DNA from: Diplolepis rosae
Lineage: Eukaryota; Arthropoda; Insecta; Hymenoptera; Diplolepididae
Length of the DNA: 64,000 bases
Reading direction: 5' to 3'
Assembly (NCBI GenBank): GCA_030998225.1
Contig: JAPYXD010000686.1
Location: forward strand, 3,100,001 to 3,164,000
Shown here piece after piece: positions 54,960 through 64,000 of the stretch. The position numbers were made by a program, and so were the translations under genes. Below the pieces are notes generated by a model. That model was not told the DNA's origin. It ran no database searches and saw only the letters and a program-made list of their open reading frames with translations. The stretch's first letter is position 1. Every line of letters starts with the position of its first letter.

Positions 54960-55045
54960 ATGAAATTTTGAATTATACTTTTGTTTGGACATTTAGAGAA
55001 ATTTGAGTCTGTAGTGATACAGGTTCGAATTTAGTTTTGAGTACC
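54960..55045 (+). repeat. Penelope-like 5' fragment
   Basis: AAATTTTGAATTATACTTTTGTTTGGAC... GTAGTGATACAGGTTCGAATTT closely matches 52978-53050. A third PLE piece in the same intron. Confidence 0.7.
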
Positions 55046-55496
55046 AAGAATAATATTCAAACACAAGCGTCAGTATTGACATCGTTTGAAACATCTGCAA
55101 AAGCCAAAGATGATAAAGATAACCTCAACATAACTACTGTGGAGGCATTTTTAAAAAGCAATATTCCGTTTCACACATTGGATCATCCCGCTATTTGCGA
55201 ATGAATAAATGACAATGTGAAAGATAAGTTTATATATTTATGAAGTGTTTTATAGGTTAAATAGTTAATTCTCTGCATTTATTATACTTACATATATCTG
55301 GGTTAGGTTAGTAAAAAAAATTTTACTTTTATCGAATGGAACTTGTCCAAATTTGTCAATATATTTCCGAGCTATGACCCTTTCAGACCCTGTTAGACGC
55401 TCATACTTTTGATTTGATAGATCCCTGATAGAACCACGGTCAAAAATGAAAATTACGTCGCGCATACGAAAATTTAAGAATTGAATATAAAATGTA

Positions 55497-56347
55497 TTAG
55501 GTGCGCAACTAAGAACCTACTGTTTGTAAATAGATAGCTCCAGCAGTTAGTGCTGGTCGATATTGACATATCCAAAACGTCATGAACCAAGGTTCGACAT
55601 ATGGTAAATAAACCATTTTTACACATTAATGATTTTGTTTTGGCGTCATATACTTTTGGCTGCGTGAAAATATATGATTTTGTGCTATATGAACGTCATT
55701 TGCGGGAAGTGTTGATTTTCTTCTTCATTCGAAGAAAACTGTGGCTAAAGCGCATCGAAAGCTCCATGAAGTTTACGGAGATGCTGCTCAAAAGGAAACA
55801 AACGTGCCGCGATTGGTTCCGGCACTTCAAAGACGGTGATTTCAATGTTGTCAGCCACCGCGTGAAGGAAGGCCAAAAACCTTCAAATACAGTGATGTTA
55901 TTTATTATGAGCTGTTGAAACTGTGAAAAAAACGTCCACAATACGAGCAGGGGCATGAAAAAGTGATTATACAGCCTGACAACGCTCGGCCACACGTTGC
56001 CAAACCTGTTGAAACCTAGCTGGAAATGCTCAAATGGGAAGTCCTACCCCACCCGCCGTATTCCCCAGATATTGCACCATCCGATTATTACTTATTCCGG
56101 TCGATGGCACATGGTCTGGCTGAGCAGTAGTTTCGCTCATATGAAGACATCGAAAAATGTCTTGATTCGTGGATAACTTCAAAAGATGAAAACTTTTACC
56201 GTAACGGCATTCGAGCTCTACCTCAAAGATGGGCAAAAGTTGTATCTAATGATGGTCAATACTTTGAATGATTCATTTGTAACCATTTTTTCACAATAAA
56301 GTTGCATTTTCATAAAAAAAAAATCGGGAACTTAGTTGTGCACTTGA
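55497..56347 (+). mobile_element. deleted mariner, copy 2
   Basis: Ends TTAGGTGCGCAACTAAG and, inverted, TCAAGTGCACAACTAAG, with TA at 55495-55496 and 56348-56349. The same deletion as copy 1 (GGCCAAAAAC...GTGATGTTATTTATTATGAGC) plus a further 29-nt loss. Late catalytic blocks are still readable around 56040-56100. Many stops. Confidence 0.88.
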
Positions 56348-56359
56348 TATATATTAAAC

Positions 56360-57620
56360 GTAACGATTTCGAAACGTTCGAAGAACTCGAAGATCTAGGT
56401 GAAGAATGGGAGACCGTGCTAGCAAAGTCCAAAATCAGGAGACAGGTCTACAAATAACGGAACCTGGGATAGAAAATGAAAAAAGCAGCGAGGAATACTA
56501 CGGAACTGACTATCAATATGGAAACAAAAACAAAAATATCCAAAATGGGTGACAACAATATATATCTAGAGCTCCGTGGGTACAAAAAGATAGGAAATCC
56601 CACAGAATCAAACACCTTTTCTACAAAGACCCAACCTTTTCTCTACATCCCAAAACATTCCCCAACCAAGATTTTCCCAAGGATTTCAACCTAGATTCCG
56701 AAATAATCAATATAGATATCCTTTCAACCTGTATAAGCAGATGATTTCAAGGACGAATGAACCAGCGATAGGCACGGTACCAGGTCAAACACAACCGACT
56801 ATAGAATTTCCAACAGAAATTCGAAGAAATAGCCTGGGAGAAAAGGGGCTACAGAATTTTCATAACCAAATCGCGAATAAGTAGAATCGAAACCAGAAAA
56901 GTGAAAATTTAAACGATGAAGTACATAACAATCCAAATTTGTTTAAAAAAAGTGCGCAGTCACAGAATTCGATCGCGAATAAAAATGTTATACAGTTGAA
57001 CTGCTACAACTGCAGAAAACCGGGACGTTTCAAAAGAGAATGCCCATATTGAGGACACAATCAGGGAAACTGGAAAGGCAGAAATAAGGAAAAACAATAA
57101 TAAAATCTATGACCAGAACACCAGAATATTTAAATTCGGATACCGAGGAATTAAATGAAACAAGGTTTCATTCGATGATTAAATTTAAAGATGACCTGAT
57201 CAGAGTATTAATCGATATATGGGCTACACATTTACATGTTGGCAAGAAACTGCTGGAAAAGATCCTGAGTTCAAATTATTAAATTTTTAAACCAACCTCC
57301 CAAAGTCCAATGGTAGCGAATGGAGAAACCGCGGAAATAATAGGACAGGTAGTCACTGCTATTATGATTGATGAGGACGTAAAACATGTGTCATTTTGAC
57401 TAGTCCATAAATTGAAATATAGGAGCATTTTGGAGACAAACATGATTAAAAGCCGAAAAATGGCCCTAAATTACGATACCGGAAGTTGATAGCTACCAGA
57501 CAACCCACCAACTTTCTATTACATGGAGGCAATTCCTAATTCTCTACCCAAACCAATCACAGAAGGCCCTATGCAGAATAGTAGAAAGGGGGCAAAAATA
57601 AGTAATGCAGATAGTAACAT
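56360..57620 (+). pseudogene. gypsy-type gag-protease remnant
   Basis: Zinc knuckle CYNCRKPGRFKREC (His replaced by Arg) at about 57005, then a protease with LIDIWATHLHVGKKLLE, where the DTG active site is changed to DIW. Then MVANGETAEIIGQVV. Several stops, and no RT follows. Different from E1-E3. Confidence 0.7.
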
Positions 57621-58312
57621 GGGGCAAAATTCGTCAAGTGTACCCACCTAAAAACTTTTTATCTCCGATTTCCTTGAAAGTCCGCGAAATTATTGTCCCA
57701 GTGAACCTCTTTTCAATTCCCCTAAGAGAACGTCTCTAGTATGACGGATTGTCAGTATACAGGGGCTCGAATTTTCAACCTTTTACCGCGCACGCTGATA
57801 CTCAATTAACCATAACTTCTACAAAAGTTATCCAAATTTTTTTTCATCAGCTTTACGCTGATAGCAATGGTTTTAGATAAAAAAAAATATTTGAACTTCA
57901 CTTTTTAATTTCAAACTTATTTTTGAGTTTTTCTCCAAGTGCGGCCGCTAATTTTCCATCCAAAATCATGGTTAAAAAAAGCTTGATTTTTACCTTTTAA
58001 AATGAGCCATGGTCGAAAGTGGGCCGAAAATAATTGGTGGAGATATATAACACTCTGCGCGCAGCTTCTGCCTCGCGAGCGCCCATGCTTCAAATTCAGA
58101 ATGTACTTTTTCTAGTCGACTACAAATAATCAACTACAAACTGCATTTTTTAACCAAATAATTATTATCGTTATAAATTATTTTACGGATAATAATTTTT
58201 ATCATTTATTGGACAAGTAAAATCCACTTTTATGTCGATACTTCATTTTTAAGACTTAAGAGTGAATTTGAAAAACTCACCGAAACAATTAGTACACATA
58301 TGTGACCACTAG
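57621..58312. other. no gene recognised
   Basis: Mixed sequence between the gag remnant and the next frame. It may be the 5' part of the element carrying that frame. Confidence 0.4.
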
Positions 58313-58963
58313 ATGGATGTCTTCAATACCTTTCTCGCAACAAAACTCAGTGTCAGTTATTATAATTGCCAATTATTTTTCGAGCAGAAATTCCTTTTAT
58401 ACGATTTAGCTTCGGCTGTGTACGAATTTCAAAAAATTATTACACACTATTTGAAAGAGAATTTTCAACCCAGAAAAATGATTTATTTTACAGATGGAGC
58501 CGCCCAGTACTTTAAAAATAAATATAACTTCATCAATTTTCTCCACCATGAAATGGATTTTGGTATTCCAGCCGAGTGGCATTTCCATGCAACGGCGCAC
58601 GGAAAAGGCCCTTGTGATGGTATTGAGGGAAATCTAAAAAGACTCGCAGCGCATGCTAGCCTACAAGCGTCATCTAAAGATCCGATTTTGACTGCTGATG
58701 CCTTGTATCATTGGGCAAAGAAAAATATAATTGAAACTTTAGTATTCTTTATTCCCAAAGAAAATCACGCCATCACAGCTCAAGAACTTAAGAGTAGATT
58801 TGCATCAGCAAACACAGTGCCTGGTACACAAAAATATCACTCTTTGGTTCCCTCTGCTGAATTGACTCTCGTGTTGAGAAAATATTCGTCATCATCAGAA
58901 TGTGATGTTTTCCCGAAAATAACTGTGAGACAAAGAAGAAAGAGAAGTGCACAAACACTGTAA
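58313..58963 (+). CDS. transposase-type frame, 216 codons, intact
   Basis: Open from MDVFNTFLATKL. Conserved-looking core: MIYFTDGAAQYFKNKYNFIN with an Asp in TDGAAQ, then HHEMDFGIPAEWHFHATAHG and GKGPCDGIEGNLKRLAA, which may hold further acidic catalytic residues. The C-terminus is basic (RQRRKRS). I have seen this DGAAQYKN...HGKGxCDGxGG pattern in uncharacterised arthropod proteins that look like DDE transposases, but I cannot name the family. No terminal repeats were found. It runs opposite to stonedB and is followed by a hairpin repeat. Confidence 0.6.
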   Translation: MDVFNTFLATKLSVSYYNCQLFFEQKFLLYDLASAVYEFQKIITHYLKENFQPRKMIYFTDGAAQYFKNKYNFINFLHHEMDFGIPAEWHFHATAHGKGPCDGIEGNLKRLAAHASLQASSKDPILTADALYHWAKKNIIETLVFFIPKENHAITAQELKSRFASANTVPGTQKYHSLVPSAELTLVLRKYSSSSECDVFPKITVRQRRKRSAQTL

Positions 58964-58990
58964 TAAGCAAAATATTTGACTCAATTTTCG

Positions 58991-59035
58991 ATGTGAGAGG
59001 CGAGGGGACTCACACTAAAAAATCACCCCGAAATA
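58991..59035 (+). repeat. hairpin repeat copy d
   Basis: GTGAGAGGCGAGGGGACTCAC with the ATCACCCCGAAAT linker, just downstream of the 216-codon frame. Confidence 0.7.
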
Positions 59036-59819
59036 CAAATTAATTTTTATTTTCAATTTCGTACCAGCCAAAAATAAAAGTTTTACGGAAAAATTATACA
59101 AAGCACAATTAAATAAGTTCTCAATGGACGGTACGTCGTGATCATAAATTATTATCCGTGATCTGTCGAGACGTCGCGGCCGAGTTTTGCTCTCGTTGTC
59201 GCTCTCGTCAAGTTCGGAGGTTTAAGCTATCATCCGACGGAACATTTTAGGTATCCGCCCGTCAGTGGTTGATGTGTCTCTTTCTCTTTTTCTAAGTGTA
59301 GCCTAATAAAGTGCTATTCACTGTTTTAAGTGCCTGTGTGAAGTGCATTTACCCTATTTCTTGGCACCCTGTCCTAATACCCCCCCCCCCCCTCCTCCAT
59401 ACACATACACACCGATAGCAGGCCCCGCTATAATGTACTTATTTTCATCAAAGCATATTTCCATTTAGAAGTCACCTAACTCTGGATAACGTATCCCATA
59501 ATTTGTTTTTCAGCTAAGATTGTTCCGAACTGAAAATATGGTTAAATTAATACCCACTTAGATATAACGATTGCTAAGTCAATTCTGCTGGACAAAATGA
59601 GTGTTGCAAAAAGTAGTGTGTGATACACGTGCGCACAGGTGATTCCTGACTCGTGTGAATTACATTACTTGTCACAACCATGTGTTTTGCATACTTGTAT
59701 CATGAATAACTCTTATGCTCTGTAGCCTATGGATAAAAGTAAAGTGTGCGCGATCATTAATGCTTCATCTACAAATGATTTAAAAAAATATTTCTAATTA
59801 TGTTTATAATTATGCATAC
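59036..59819. other. intron sequence with poly-C repeat copy 2 (59263-59435)
   Basis: Contains the second copy of the 2704-2850 repeat, including a C-run near 59380. The rest is unclassified. The donor for stonedB exon 1 is at 59819-59818. Confidence 0.6.
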
Positions 59820-60729
59820 CAGCAAATAAATTTGAAGTCCCAGTAGGCAGGTCTTTGGTGCTAAGAAGTTGTGCTGATGGCAGATTTTCTCCGGTATAAA
59901 GAATATCAATGTGATGATCAACCAACGTTACACTTTCTATAGCAGTAAATGTATTTTCTTGCATTTCTAAAGCGTTATATGAAATATCCGTGGGCAATAT
60001 GTTACTTCGAGAGGTTGGGTTAAGCATGGAAACTGAGGTTGTTTCTTCAAAAAGGCTAATAACATCCAAACTCTTTTTGTCTTCATAAATTTGTTTTCCA
60101 TTTTTGGATATATCTGTTACATCATTTTCTATATCTAGTAGATCAGCAAGACTATGTTCTGGCGTAGGTGAAGGAGAATGCAGTAGGGTTGGACTGGGCG
60201 TCTTGGTATTTTGAAGTCGGTTAAGCATCTGACTGGATGTTGCATCCATTGCTCCTGTTACAGAAAGTATGAGATCTTTTGTATTTCTTGGAGGAGGTGA
60301 AAGTGCTGTTTTTGTATGTCTTGATACTACAAATGTTCCATCATTTAAACTTTTCGCACATTTCTCAGAATTTGCAAAAGATGAACTAAATATTTCTTCC
60401 ATTTGCTTTGTTTCATCTCCAAAAATATTTGTAAATGATGAGTTGAAATCATTTTTCAATATATTAGAGGTTGGAGTATTTTCTACCTCTGATGTCAACT
60501 CAGCACTCGAGATAGTAAATGATGAGAAAGGATTTGTTGAATTCATAGCCTGATTGTAAGACAGATCTTCTGAGAAACTCAAAAATGGATTTTCACCCAT
60601 TGAAGTTGATGTGGAAGGTGATTCATTAAATGCTTCAAGAAAAGGATTTGAGGCTGGCTGGAACATAGTCGTGTCTTGAATTGCAGAGTGATCATCTGCT
60701 AGGAAAGGGTTTCTGCTTCTGGTATCCAT
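59820..60729 (-). CDS. stnB: stonedB exon 1 (start of second cistron)
   Basis: Starts MDTRSRNPFLADD in a strong context (AAAATGG). 303 codons plus one base, then donor G|GTATGC. Four NPF motifs (about residues 7, 28, 47, 66) match StonedB, whose NPFs bind EH-domain proteins such as Dap160/intersectin at synapses. The rest is Ser/Thr-rich and disordered, with LADLLDIENDVTD. Splices in phase to 44808. Role by family: stonin adaptor in synaptic-vesicle endocytosis, sorting synaptotagmin. It begins 19 nt after the stonedA stop in a different frame, so both are likely read from one mRNA. Confidence 0.85.
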
Positions 60730-60748
60730 TTTATAATCTATAGATTAT
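60730..60748 (-). promoter_or_regulatory. 19-nt stonedA-stonedB intercistronic spacer
   Basis: AT-rich, free of AUG, between the TGA of stonedA and the AUG of stonedB. Too short for a promoter or splice unit, so it supports dicistronic translation. Confidence 0.8.
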
Positions 60749-63016
60749 TCACTTGATGTCAACTAAATTAATTTGTGGAACATTTTTTTCTATCAATTCA
60801 GATTCCAATAACTTCAATTCTGTTTTTCCAAGTTTGACGGTAGCAAAGCTTGTGTCAAACGGATCAACTTCTTCCACGAAGAGGGCCTTATTTTGTAGAG
60901 GTGTTAATATTTTACAACCAGGATCGTCCCCACTTGAAAATAGAAAGTCCTTAGATACTTCTTCTTGATAAGTAGTTGGGATAACTTTGTTTGCGTGACG
61001 AATACTTGTCGAGGTTAATTCCTCAAGATTGATTGAAATTGAACGAACCTGTGTGTGTTCTGAGACTTGACCCAGTTCAGTTTCTAGCAATTTTAATTCC
61101 ACTTTTCCTGGTAGAATATTAGTGGCGATTGAAGTGTCAAATGGATCAGCGTACGATATATTGTCTTCTTTAATTAGCTTAGTTTCAACTCGGGGCATTA
61201 ATGGTCTTCTACCAACTTCGGTTACAGTATCGAGAATACTTTCTTCCTTCTTAATAGTCGATTTGTTCCCCTTAGACTTTTCTTTTACATGGGAATTTTC
61301 ACAGTGATCTTCTTTAGTTGATATCTCAGCTTCAATAGGAGTATAAGTTGCTTTCTCTATTTCTGCTTCCAACAGGTCAGATTCAATTAATCTCAGCTCT
61401 GTTTTACTCGGTGAAACTTTAATAACAAAGCTTGTATCAAATGGATCAATCTCGTTTGGAAATTCTCTCGGGAATACATTTTCTTCTTTACCTTTTGATG
61501 ATTGATCTGATTGACTAGATTGGCTACTCAAAATTGGTGACTCAAAAGAAACCACCTTAGATAAAGATATTTCAGGAATTTCTGACCTAGAAACATCATT
61601 TAGATTGAAAATGTCATCAAGGAAATTATTTTTTACTAGACTTGAAGAACAATTAGAAATTTTATGTACTCTGTTTTTTGTGAATTCTGTATTATCGGCT
61701 TCATTTAATCCAGCCTGATCTATCAGAGATATAGATACTATAGGTTTATGAACTTCCTCTGATCCTTCTTTGATGAATTCTAATTCTTTTTTACCTGGTG
61801 TGATATGATCAGCAAATACTGTATTAAATGGTTCATCTTTAACACTCAATGTTGCAGTTTCAAAATTTTCTTCAACGTTTTTATTCTGAAGTTCGCTTGT
61901 GCGGACTTTTTCAGTGCTGAATGGATTCTCAGTTTCTGGTATAATAATCGCCCCACTGGTAAACGTATTTGAATCCAACTCACTATCATCTAAATCTGGG
62001 ATTTCTTCCAGAAATGTTCTTTTTTTGAAAAATTCAAATTCTGAAATTTCTAAGAAAACTTCTGATTTATTTTTACTATGATCATCGATTTTTTTGGCCG
62101 TGGATGTGACAGCTGGTGCAATTGACGGTAATATTCTTGAATCTACTGGTACATCGGGAAAATCTAAATCTTCATCCAATAGTGTTTGATTAATATTAAC
62201 TGAGCTTGTGACATTATTGAATGTTTTACTAACTTCTGAAACTCCGTCGTTATCAAGTAAAAGATCATGCACCCTTATTGGTTCAGTTGTACGTATTTTA
62301 CAACTACTAACATGATTGATTCGTCCTGCTAGAACCTCAACCGCATTTCCTATACTCACTAACTTTTTACCCTTCTTATCAATAGTTTTTAGTACCTTGG
62401 CAGCATTAGTTGTATCGAAGGGATCATCAACTTCTTTTTCTTCGATCGGGCTATCTGGTATATAGGCGAGTTTAATATCTATATTTTGTATAACATCGAC
62501 GTAGGTTGTGTCAAAAATATCGTCCTCGGTAGAAATTTCCTGCCCATTTTCATCTTCCTGAACATTAAAAATACCGTTCCCACATATAGTATTTATTCTA
62601 TCCAAAACATTATCTTCTTGATGTCTTGCAATACAACTCCCACCCTTATCAAAACCTACCCACCGCCTGGATTGGCTTTTATTGTCTACTGTTGTGATTT
62701 CAGTTACAAAAGGCTTTTCTTGAGAAGGAGCTTTTCGTTGGAAAAATGAATTAGATTTTATACGATCAAGATCACCTTGGGATTTTTTTAAAATTGAGTC
62801 CACTCCAGCTGTTAAAGCTACAAATTTTTTCCACTCTTCGGAATTAGATGAGGCAATTAGTGTTTCAGATCTCTGTTCTGATAATTTTTCCTGGGCCACC
62901 GCCCGTTCACGCCTATAACGTTCAAGTTCTACTGGATCAAATTCGTCTTCTGCTTCTTCTTTTTTTCCCCGCTTCTGCTTTTTTTTCTTCTTAAGGCCCT
63001 TGGCTAATTTGTGCAT
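60749..63016 (-). CDS. stnA: Stoned-A homologue (first cistron)
   Basis: 755 codons in one uninterrupted exon. Start MHKLAKGLKKKKKQK is the typical StonedA N-terminus and has an in-frame TAG two codons upstream. Endocytic motifs: DPFDT at about 198, 524, 624 and 718, diverged DIFDT at 168 and EPFNT at 395, and ENPF at 363; DPF motifs bind AP-2 alpha ear. Several are followed by PGKxELKLLExEL. Only one internal Met (residue 607). StonedA in Drosophila acts with StonedB in synaptic-vesicle recycling. The frame stops with TGA at 60751-60749. Confidence 0.9.
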   Translation of the reverse strand: MHKLAKGLKKKKKQKRGKKEEAEDEFDPVELERYRRERAVAQEKLSEQRSETLIASSNSEEWKKFVALTAGVDSILKKSQGDLDRIKSNSFFQRKAPSQEKPFVTEITTVDNKSQSRRWVGFDKGGSCIARHQEDNVLDRINTICGNGIFNVQEDENGQEISTEDDIFDTTYVDVIQNIDIKLAYIPDSPIEEKEVDDPFDTTNAAKVLKTIDKKGKKLVSIGNAVEVLAGRINHVSSCKIRTTEPIRVHDLLLDNDGVSEVSKTFNNVTSSVNINQTLLDEDLDFPDVPVDSRILPSIAPAVTSTAKKIDDHSKNKSEVFLEISEFEFFKKRTFLEEIPDLDDSELDSNTFTSGAIIIPETENPFSTEKVRTSELQNKNVEENFETATLSVKDEPFNTVFADHITPGKKELEFIKEGSEEVHKPIVSISLIDQAGLNEADNTEFTKNRVHKISNCSSSLVKNNFLDDIFNLNDVSRSEIPEISLSKVVSFESPILSSQSSQSDQSSKGKEENVFPREFPNEIDPFDTSFVIKVSPSKTELRLIESDLLEAEIEKATYTPIEAEISTKEDHCENSHVKEKSKGNKSTIKKEESILDTVTEVGRRPLMPRVETKLIKEDNISYADPFDTSIATNILPGKVELKLLETELGQVSEHTQVRSISINLEELTSTSIRHANKVIPTTYQEEVSKDFLFSSGDDPGCKILTPLQNKALFVEEVDPFDTSFATVKLGKTELKLLESELIEKNVPQINLVDIK

Positions 63017-63048
63017 CCTCTAATAACTAGCGTTGAGTGGAGGCTTCT
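63017..63048 (-). promoter_or_regulatory. stonedA 5' leader and splice acceptor
   Basis: TGTTTGTTTTCAG ends at 63047, then 30 nt of leader to the AUG. The transcript therefore has at least one noncoding exon further right. AUG context is GAGGATGC. Confidence 0.65.
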
Positions 63049-64000
63049 GAAAACAAACATTTTTAGAAATTTAATTAATTATTTTCTATTTAAATACATA
63101 TGTAGACATTTGAAAGATTTTCGAATAGTCCATAGGGCATGCATAAATCAAATTATGTATAGAATAACATAAAATAAATTTTGTTTTCTCTAGAAGTACT
63201 GCGAAGATTCTGAACAAATTCTACCATCTGTAAAAATTTCGTACAAATTCCACCCAAATTCTGTTTTCCATACAAATTTTGCTAGAATTCTACAGTCTAC
63301 TTTTCTGCAGAATTTCCGCAGTTTTTTTTACTTGGAATGTAAAATCAGTAGTTATGTTTCTGACATTTTAAACTCACAAAGTAATTCTGAACTTCCTATA
63401 AAATGGTAGTTTTAATTTTTCAGAGTGATATCTGTATTTTGACGAAAATATTATGCACTGAAACTTCAAACTTTTTAAGACAAACGAATGCTTTATGGTG
63501 AAAAGTAGCTAGGCCATGGGTAGAGAATTCCACTGCACGGCTTAGGACTGAAAGGGTTAAAAGACATGACATGCACACCAGGGTCGCATGCGATCCCAGC
63601 GATTAGGATGCTTGTGGTAATGATACAATTTGGAATTTTTACTTGAAAATTCAACAGAGTAAAAAAACATTTTGTTTCTCTGCAGCAACGTTTTTCAAAA
63701 CGAAATTTGATTCAAAATATGGCAAAAAATTCCGAAAATAAAAAAACTTAATGAGGTCGAATGGGTTTGAAATTGAATGGGGTCTTATTGACCCCATAGT
63801 GCACACTAAGGATAAATAATAAACCATCCTACTCCATAGAAAAAGACAAAAGGGTGTTACCGACTTGTATATTTTAAGTTCAAAAAGAACACATGCCGAC
63901 AAAAAAAGTGGTCTACGCCATGCATAGGACCATGGTATTCCTATGTATTTTCACTCGCTGAAAATAAATCTGAACTCGGTTCAACCCCTAAACGTCTAGA
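63049..64000. other. upstream intron, no gene seen
   Basis: AT-rich. Recurring AATTCTGC / CAGAATTT words at 63200-63330 look like a decayed repeat. No exon recognised. Confidence 0.5.

Larger units (their letters stand above)
44809..59819 (-). other. stonedB intron 1, about 15 kb
   Basis: Bounded by donor G|GTATGC at 59820/59819 and acceptor TTTAG at 44809. Both exons keep phase 1. It is filled with Penelope-like, mariner, gypsy and MITE sequences, described separately. Confidence 0.75.

Noticed and set aside
60269..60553. Plus-strand frames opposite stonedA and stonedB
   Set aside because: Shadows of the real minus-strand exons, with no independent support.

Overview
The window reads as AT-rich, transposon-dense insect nuclear DNA. 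The order is not resolved, though the mix of elements would suit a wasp-like insect. The only clear host gene is the stoned locus on the minus strand at the right end. A Met-poor 755-codon stonedA frame (60749-63016) ends 19 nt before the start of a stonedB frame in a different phase, which is the dicistronic layout known from Drosophila stoned. StonedB is split: exon 1 (59820-60729) joins exon 2 (44281-44808) across a 15 kb intron in matching phase, and exon 2 ends in a good donor at 44280. The stonin and mu-homology part was not found, so the next intron either exceeds 44 kb or hides small exons. Almost everything else here is therefore intron filled with mobile DNA.

Layout. 1-9.2 kb: R1/Jockey-type LINE remnants, a pogo-like MITE with an empty-site relative elsewhere in the window, and mariner copies. 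9.2-21.8 kb: a roughly 12.6 kb Ty3/gypsy provirus on the minus strand (E1) with two LTR-like ends. 22.1-22.9 kb: a solo LTR. 22.9-32.2 kb: a second, plus-strand copy of the same family (E2), broken by a 3.37 kb TG...CA insertion that carries satellites. 33.0-39.5 kb: a different gypsy-type element (E3). 39.5-44.3 kb: repeat tails, an ATCGAT-rich terminus, an LTR fragment, a tRNA-like Pol III unit and a deleted mariner. 44.3-59.8 kb (stonedB intron): Penelope-like elements with large inverted repeats, TIR elements, a second deleted mariner, a gag-protease remnant and an intact 216-codon frame of transposase type.

The most striking object is E1. After gag-pol it does not go straight to one env gene. 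In 5'-3' order I see a CARD-domain frame overlapping the end of pol, a glycoprotein resembling the chuvirus G family, two frames carrying three double-stranded-RNA-binding domains plus a CCHC knuckle, and then an errantivirus/F-type Env before the 3' LTR. A CARD-only protein and a multi-dsRBD protein suggest, as inference, captured host genes acting against apoptosis and RNA interference. Two unrelated envelope genes in one provirus are also unusual. All E1 frames carry breaks, so this copy is a fossil. E2 matches through pol, but its 3' accessory region is missing.
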